From Hermodice carunculata (lineage: Eukaryota > Annelida > Polychaeta > Eunicida > Amphinomidae), in contig OZ026623.1 in assembly GCA_964020975.1 (NCBI GenBank), positions 78,188,023 to 78,252,022 on the forward strand: a stretch of DNA of 64,000 bases, in the 5' to 3' direction. Below, piece by piece: positions 56,964 through 64,000 of the stretch (positions are counted from its first letter, which is position 1; each line of letters begins with the position of its first letter). The position numbers and the translations under genes were made by a program. Under the pieces are notes generated by a model. The model was not told the DNA's origin, made no database searches, and worked only from the letters and a program-made list of their open reading frames with translations.

Positions 56964-59012
56964 CGGAGCTTCTTACCCGTACATGTCTCTCTGAGTAGCG
57001 GCTCCTTGTCTAAGCTAAATATTCAGCAAAGACAACCCACATAATAAAGAATAAATATGAACGTGGCAAATGATGAATTAGCTAAATACGTGAAGTTTTG
57101 CTTATAGATGCAGAGCTTCATTATGAAAGAAGAATACCTGTCAAACAAACCTGAATTACTAAATTTGTATAGTACAAGTTCAGATAAGAACAATTTGACT
57201 TACTATGAATACTCGTTTCATATCCAAACCTTCAATTCCTGAGGAGTAAAGCCAAGATTAAACAGGCAGAAAGCTCCGCCAAACATTCGAGCTAAGTGTA
57301 CTGCTGCTCTGGAAACAAGTTAGAACATGCATCAAAGAAGGTACTAACTTCCAGCGAATCGTTTTATGGGGTTGAATGGAATTTGCAAATAGGATTCCTC
57401 CCACACCCTTCTCCAGCACCCGTCTTGCACCATGGGCAACAAAGGATAGCTTCACCATGCACAAAGACAGTGCAAGTCTTCTCTCAAGTACTTCAAAGGT
57501 CAACTAGGGTCATCTTTTTTGTCTATTCCCTTGTATGTTAATGCGCCGCATGCATATTAATTTCCCGCCACAAAGCACGGGTTGGACGCCTGGGGATCAC
57601 CTGGGGACGTGAGGATCACATCACTGTCACCGACATGGTCATATGTTCATTTCTCACAGAATTAGCGTTTGTGTGTGTGTGTGTTTTGTTGAGAAATTCA
57701 AGTTTTCAAATGCCAAACTGGTATTCAGCTGGTACTTCCCGAGCCATATATAAGAAAACCCGAGCCATATATAATAAAACATTTCCATTTGCCTTTAATA
57801 AATATATTCTCTGTTTCCAAAAGATTAGTAATAGCCCACTGCACACAGATACTGATCCATATGTCGCCATATATGGCAAAGCGAGACTAGGCAATCGGGT
57901 GTGCAGTTGTGGTGGGAAATTAATATGTATGTCTCGTATTAGTTTGATAAGGAGAGCCATTTTCCCTGTTACTAGTCTCATGGTTGATGTACCTTTATTA
58001 TGCCATGTCTGGTAAACAATTACCTGCGTTGTTTGGGGAAATACAGGTCATTGTGAACATGACTTGTTTCACTGTACTGTTTATCTGTGAAGTATGGAAC
58101 CCACAGGGAACTAAGATTGAATATAAAATTCATAGCTGTTGATGCAAGTTTTCAAGGGATGTCAGCAGCATGAGCAAGCACCGCAACCACTGACCAAAGC
58201 CTGTACGATAGCCGTAAGGTCTAAAACAAGCACCTACATACGTATATTACAAGTTCAATGCATGGAATAAATTAAAAAATATCTTCAAAGTTTGATAAAC
58301 GAGTTATGTGATGGATAATTAGGGCCCATATTTACCGGGCATAGCTGTGTTTGTGTTCTTTGGTCAGAAGCCAAATCAGTAACGGCGCTTTCAGTAAGCG
58401 TGTCTGAGAGCTCGGACTATGCAGTATGGATGATCAGCTATCTTAGAAATGTCGGTGCCCACATAGTCAGAGGAGGAGCGTCGGGTTAAGTATAAACACC
58501 TGCGTAACCTGCCAGGTTCATTCCATATGGCTTCCTCCTGGCCGATTGACATACGGTGTTCCAGACCCCAGACTTATAATTATATTAACTCATTGCAAAC
58601 CGATTTTTGTACGTTCCGTAACCTAGCATTAAGGCGAAGATTGCACATTTACAATCTGCCCTAAAGAAAGTCTTTAATTCGTTCAAATAACATCATACTC
58701 TATTGAAGTCGGTGGGTTTTGCAGGTCACACTGAAGCTGCCGCAACGGCAAGTGCAGCATGACCAGGTTATCAAATATTGCTGATCAAGGCACTTACTAT
58801 TTTAGTTTGGCATGAGATAATTGAATGATGGTCCGATTTGATTATAACTTTCCTGTTTGGGTTTCATTTTTTTAACCGTTATGGCGTCCGTTTACAAATC
58901 GGATTATATATTGCATTTAATGCTATTGAAGAGCACGGAAAATCAGTGCCTCGTTTCCATTATTGCTAACCAAACTTATGGATCATACTGTGCTCGACAT
59001 ATTTCTCATTTT

Positions 59013-59051
<39 letters not shown>

Positions 59052-59469
59052 CCCAACCAAAAAAAAAAAAACAAAACAAAAAAAAAACCCAACAAAAATC
59101 ACCACCCCCCCAAAAAAACATTCAAAACTCTAATTTCGCGGCTCATTTGTGCCAACTTAAGGTTCATTTTTCATTTTGCTTTCGCAATTTCATGATGAAA
59201 TTCATAATTGCGAGTTGAAAAAGGTATTCCTGACGAGAGTTCATGTCGTAATTACCAGGGGGTATTGAGTGAGGGAAATGTTGCAGTACTCTCCATTCTA
59301 AACATATTAAGGATTTTATTTTGTATCCACAGAAAAGACATGCTTCTGACATTGCATGTTTATGAAACCCCATCAAACAAACGTGTATACTCCTGTAACA
59401 AGTCCTCCTCAAATTGTATTAAACGCAATGTTTAGAGACATGGAGAAGTAACAAATAACTTTAACACAC
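56964..59469. other. Unassigned intergenic DNA
   Basis: Has a (CA)n run with an A-rich tract at 59018-59095 and a 21-bp tandem duplication CCGAGCCATATATAAGAAAA / CCGAGCCATATATAATAAAA at about 57739-57780. No gene is recognised. Confidence 0.5.
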
Positions 59470-59602
59470 AAAAATCATAGGCCCATCTGCTTGACAAATT
59501 GGTAAAGGGAACCGCAGACGCGGTCCTGTTAAATTTCGTAGCGATCGGCCCCAACAGTTTCGGAGTAGAATTTTTAAAGATTTTGCCAATAAGTCAGCAA
59601 AA

Positions 59603-59619
59603 TAATAATGATAATAATA

Positions 59620-59653
<34 letters not shown>

Positions 59654-59681
59654 CGACGACGACGACGACGATGATGATAAG
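59603..59681. repeat. (ATG/ACG)n microsatellite in the repeat
   Basis: AATAATGAT units pass to GATGATGAT and GACGACGAC. The poly-Asp frame is an artefact. Confidence 0.95.
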
Positions 59682-60014
59682 TCACCAGTGTGTGACCAAT
59701 TAAATAGTCCTGGTAGAGACCCATCCAAGGTATATCTACATTAAGTGTGAGGAGGATCTGGGTGACAATTTTGAAAAAGTGGAACCATTCCAATTTCCAG
59801 TCCTCATTGACTTGCATTGTTATCAATAGGAATGTTCACAGCAGCCGGTGAGTACTCAAACTGAAACAGCAGTTAAAAATCAGGAATATAGAGCATCACT
59901 GCATAGTGAAGAAGTCTTTGTTTGACCCTTCCATAAGGAGCATTTCTACCCAGTTTCAGCACAATCTGAGAGACGGTTTCGCCGAAACCAAAATTAAATT
60001 TAACACATAAAAAT

Positions 60015-60117
60015 TAAAAAAACAAACAAACAAACAAACAAACAAAACAAAAAAAAAAACAAAAAAAAAAAACCCAAAAACAAAAACAAACAAAAAAAAA
60101 AAAAAAAAACCACAACA
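60015..60117. repeat. (CAAA)n / A-rich tract in the repeat
   Basis: AAAC and AAAAAC units for about 100 bp. The matching position in copy 1 (about 1047-1072) is a short A-rich stretch. Confidence 0.9.
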
Positions 60118-60478
60118 AAAATACAAAAGAATCACAGCGCCATCTGTTAAACAAATTTAGGTTTGGGGATCCCCAGCAGAGTCCTGATGCAATTTCGAAG
60201 CAATTGGCTAAGCAGTTTCTGAAAGGACGATTTTTAAGATTTCGCTAAGAAATAAATATTTTCACAAAAAAACATAAGGGATCCTAAGTATCACTGGTGT
60301 GTGCCTGAGCAGGTTTGGTAGTGACACACCTGAGGTAGACCCCACCATGTTTGAGAGAATCTGGCCAGCAATTGTGGAGTAGTCGAAAATAAAAATTGTG
60401 AACAAACGGATAGACGCATATACGAAGGACGAAGGACCATGCCATAACCTCAGCTGACTGACAAGTCAGTCAGCTGAA

Positions 60479-61586
60479 AATACCGCCTAGTTAACTTCAA
60501 GTACGATTTTTTGAAATTTTAGTGATGTTTTTCTTTTCCGTAAATAACATATAAACATTCAAACGTGTTACCACCAGTAAGGCACTGTATTGTAACACAA
60601 AATGTACCCTTTTACTGCAACGTATTCGCCTAATCAACACTTTCAAGGCGCTCCATGGAAAGCTGTTGACTCGGACCATTGTTAAAGTCTCTGCAAGTGC
60701 AAGCATGCTGACATTTGAACTAAATAATACGAATTTGGCATCGTTATATCAATTCAGAGCAGAAATACTTTCGGGGTATAAGAAGGGCTTTTTGTGAAGC
60801 GCCACTTTAAGCCTGTTGAGGCTCTCCCCATGTTCGGATTTTGCTAAATATATACCACCGCGATGCAAATAAAGTTTTAGGGAACGGTCTTGTTTGCATG
60901 CGAGGATTGTCGAAGATCTTATGTAAGATTCCTTTTTGGTTATACACACTATGATCCCATCTCCCGTCGATGTAACGATTCCCAGAAGTGCTTTCATGCA
61001 TAATGACTGCCCATCTTTGCCTTGTGTGTCAAGCTGTGAGACCACGTTGCATGCAAAGCAATGATAAAGGTTTCATTTCTGTTGGATTACTGATTCTCTT
61101 GTTATTTCTTAAAATTGCTTTCTATAAAGCACATGCTTCAAGTAACGTCCAAACGGTTTTGGGTACGTTTGTCTTTTTGAGACATTTTTGAACAGATATA
61201 TGTTATCCGTAATACATCCAAATTTACATACAATCTGACGAAATGAACAAAAATGCGGTTTGGTGTTAACATGGTAGTCAAGGGACCGTATTAACCTTTA
61301 GATTTTGATTGCAGACAATAGGTATCTCGCTATGAAAACACTCTTTGTATTGCTCTTGTTAAAAAAAATGCTTTTATGAAAAATCATTTTCTGAAGATAC
61401 ATGCTTGTATCGAGAACATAAAAACGTAAAAGCACCAGATTGGTCATTTGATCCCATATATTTTCAGGGTATATAGAAAATGTCACAAGCAACACATTTC
61501 GCTGGTAATATGCTCATGGGTTCACTAAGCCAATATGTAGACAAGGATAAGTTTAGCAGAAGGCTGACAGATGCTTCCTGAAATTA
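60479..61586. other. Unassigned intergenic DNA
   Basis: AACACTTTCAAGGCGCTCC ... ATGGAAAGCTGTTGACTCGG (60629-60674) faintly resembles the piggyBac-like MITE hairpin. Otherwise nothing is recognised. Confidence 0.4.
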
Positions 61587-61680
61587 TGTATGTATGTATG
61601 TATGTATGTACGTATGTTTGTATGTATGCGTGTATGTATGTATTTTTGTATGTATGTATGTATGTATATATGCATGCATT
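61587..61680. repeat. (TATG)n microsatellite
   Basis: Tetranucleotide TATG with a few substitutions, directly before copy C of the terminal-exon-like repeat. Confidence 0.95.
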
Positions 61681-61852
61681 TGTTTTTGTGTCTTCTTGTA
61701 CAGAACCACTTCCTAGTAGGCATTACCCTATTCCGCAGTCCAAACTCTTTACTCTCCGTAAGCCTACCTGTCACTCTCCAGCCTATATACATATGGAAGT
61801 ACTATTGTCCATATTGCACACGTTCTTCTGTAGAATTTTGACATAGGCTGTA

Positions 61853-61854
<2 letters not shown>
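61681..61854 (+). repeat. Terminal-exon-like repeat, copy C
   Basis: The acceptor is TGTGTCTTCTTGTACAG| (AG at 61702-61703). The frame reads PLPSRHYPIPQSKLF ... [20 protein letters not shown] to TAG 61844-61846. The polyA-signal part has been replaced by (TA)n. Both flanks are microsatellite. Confidence 0.65.
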
Positions 61855-61908
<54 letters not shown>

Positions 61909-61921
61909 CATATATATATAC

Positions 61922-61979
<58 letters not shown>
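61855..61979. repeat. (TA)n(TG)n compound microsatellite
   Basis: Interrupted TA units for about 85 bp and then about 19 TG units. Confidence 0.96.
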
Positions 61980-61982
<3 letters not shown>

Positions 61983-64000
61983 TATGTATCTGTTTGTCTG
62001 TGTCTCTGTAAAAAAGGTTATCTAACATATATGAAATTGTGACCTCTGACCGCTTTGAGGAAGTGTTGGAATACTTGAGAGGAGGAAATCAGAGAGATTA
62101 CACGTTTCAGAAGCTTAGTATAAGATGCTTTCCGTAACCTGTCCTGGTCACGAAAAAACTTTCCATTTGACCAACATAAATTTCTTTCATATGAAAAAAT
62201 TAATTTTGGAATTCATTTGCATATGTACATAATATACAGTTGTACTAAGAATTTTGTGGCTAAGATCCCTGCTGATAAACATACCTTCTGGGATACTTCT
62301 TGGCGTGAATGCAAGGTTTCGAAAAGTGCACGAATGAATGTTGTTTGTGGAGTCATGTTTTGACCAGCACAGTTAATAATAACTTGAAGGCCAGAAAGCA
62401 CAGAAGTGCCTAATTATACGTATATGTTTTGGTCTATCAATTACTCTGGAATACAGTTTCCTGCGATTACGTAACAAAAGTTGGACCTTAGCATGACGTC
62501 ATCATGTGGGCGAAGCGTGGAATTGGCTTCGGCGAAAAACTCGCATTATTCAATTGCAGAATCCAAATAAGGGGCGATCTTATTCCTGCCATTGCTCGAA
62601 GTTGAATGTTTTGTACAAAGAGATGCGTCATCTTTACAAATGAACAATTCGCCTTCCCTGTTGAACCATGGTGCTACGGAAAATAACACTTTTGCACACT
62701 ATGAGCACTCATTTTGTGGGCAAGCAGGTGGAAAAATGACATGGTGTTACCATGGATCATTGTTATATATTGGATGCTTAAATTTGTGGGTGCACACCCA
62801 TTACAAATTCTGAAATGGTCGTCTGAAGTACGAATCAAGTAAATTATCCCATAATGGGGCCCTTGGAAGGGTTATAAAGGTATGTGTTACAGCTACCACG
62901 TCTGCTGTTCCGTATCACATAGAACAATACCATATTTGGTAGGGAGCGCCTTGTTCTTGGACTCCCCCTCGGGACCTGTTGCTGTTTTATGTACTTTAAA
63001 GTGAAATGCCACTTCCTCTTTCAGGCCGGAGTTTGGTTTGCAAATAAAATAATCGCTCTATGTATTTTCTGTTGCCACTGTTCCTTATTCCTCACCATGC
63101 ACTGCCATGCCTGTTTGGCTGGCTGTCAATTTGCTGCGCCATTCGAAACTGGACCGCATAACATTTCCAGAAAAATTGACAGATTCATCTGCACACGGCA
63201 GTGTTGGGTGGATATGGCATTATTTCCGGCCTCTTTTTTGGCTTAAAAAGTATTGTTTGTTGTCTACTTAAACAGAATATTCCTTAGAAACATTATGGGA
63301 CAAATGCAAACCATCATTCGCATGTGCTTCTGGTTAGGACTCAATGATTCAGCACAAGGACATCACTCGCCGCTTCGTGGCTCGTGGCTTCCTGCCCAGA
63401 ACCAATTCATCTCAACCAGAAACACCGCTCATGCCAGTTTGTGTAAGTCACGCATTCATGCTGGGGACATTCAGCCTCGTCATTTCTTCAATGACTATAT
63501 CCACAGAATAAGTGACATTCTGAATGTGTTTAAGCCAAACCAAAATGCGATCTATGAACTTGTATGGGTCATGCTGGATACGTTCCAGAAATGATGACAC
63601 AAGACCCTTCAGTGATGGACACATAACACACATAAATAGCACGTTTGAGACCTTACATGACTTCTCGTGTTTCAGAATCGCAAATACCTGATGTCACACA
63701 TTGGTCCATTGCACGATTTTGGCTAGTGTTCCTGTTCGACATGAGTATCATGCTGATCAGTTTCAGCGAAGTCAAAGTTGTCATTCTCTGGTCAAAAGTT
63801 TATGTTTGCATAACTGGCCAACTCTTGATGAGGTTCAACCGAAATGGCGCATTTGATGAAGAACTTCGTTAATTTACATAACTGTTATGTCACCTTATGA
63901 CGCCACATTATTGTTTTTAATGGTGTCCAATTTGCAAATGGCACGTTGTATTCCAGTATGATATGGTAAATGAATACATGTGCACGCCTAAACCACTTCT
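61980..64000. other. Unassigned intergenic DNA
   Basis: Several short open frames but no domain, splice-phased exon set or repeat end that I can support. Confidence 0.5.

Larger units (their letters stand above)
59470..60478 (+). repeat. Hairpin-ended dispersed repeat, copy 2
   Basis: Collinear with 909-1420 from TTAAAAATCAGGAAT (about 59874) through CAGCGCCATCTGTTAAAC (60137) and GGTAGTGACACACCTGAGGTAG to the hairpin CAGCTGACTGAC|AA|GTCAGTCAGCTG (60451-60476). It also shows about 400 bp on the left that copy 1 lost to the Tc1 element. The segment GGTAGAGACCCATCCAAGG occurs twice in diverged form (59711, 60318), so the repeat itself is internally duplicated. Confidence 0.75.

Noticed and set aside
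59499-59744. Poly-Asp acidic protein
   Set aside because: A GAT/GAC microsatellite inside the hairpin-ended repeat.
60629-60674. A fifth copy of the piggyBac-like MITE
   Set aside because: Only about 20 bp of the hairpin words match and no ends are visible; could be chance.

Overview
This 64 kb window is AT-rich metazoan DNA. It has spliced genes with GT-AG introns, polyA-tailed LINEs, a Tc1 transposon, many short inverted-repeat elements (MITEs) and dense microsatellites. There is no bacterial-style gene packing, CRISPR, rRNA or operon. The repeat style suggests a marine invertebrate: GGTCA-rich tandem units, hairpin-ended repeats with GACGGACG runs, a tRNA-derived SINE with a TTTTCTCCGAGT core, and a LINE with a 2A-like motif. 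I cannot choose between hemichordate, cephalochordate, echinoderm and lophotrochozoan from sequence alone.

The only host gene I can name is EIF2B4 (eIF2B delta subunit), on the minus strand from 17,630 down to 6,275. Eight coding exons can be assembled with matching splice phases. They give about 374 residues that align without gaps to the known family through exon 8. The 3' exons lie beyond the left edge or are missing. Intron 1 uses a GC donor. The introns hold several MITE families: TACAGTG-ended, CAGGGA-ended, and TTAA-flanked piggyBac-like. One weak candidate first coding exon with a myristoylation-type start lies near 52.66 kb.

Region by region. 0-6 kb: 3' part of a Tc1 element inserted in a hairpin-ended repeat, then microsatellites and MITEs. 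6-17.6 kb: EIF2B4. 17.6-25 kb: upstream DNA with local duplications, a GGCAGCC-rich repeat family, a CTCF-type motif and a LINE 3' fragment. 25.3-26.2 kb: a SINE between two long microsatellites. 26.6-27.6 kb: a LINE ORF1 relic split by a THAP-domain (P-like) DNA transposon. 28.1-32.7 kb: a nearly complete minus-strand LINE with zinc-knuckle ORF1, AP endonuclease and reverse transcriptase. 33.3-36.1 kb: GGTCA-rich tandem repeats and a minisatellite. 36.4-40.0 kb: a plus-strand LINE relic with RRM/CTD ORF1, SGNH-esterase-like, 2A-like/endonuclease and ORF2 C-terminal segments. 42.6-46.1 kb: a minus-strand L1/Tx1-like LINE relic. 49.8-51.2 kb: a terminal-inverted-repeat element built of alternating short palindromes, with a MITE nested in it. 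52-64 kb: mostly unassigned DNA with a 143-bp palindrome, two copies of a terminal-exon-like repeat and a second hairpin-ended repeat.

Most of the coding signal belongs to mobile elements. I saw no retroviral, LTR or Polinton-type element. The most noteworthy items are the palindrome-array transposon, the three-copy terminal-exon-like module, and the THAP element whose target duplication keeps the interrupted LINE frame.
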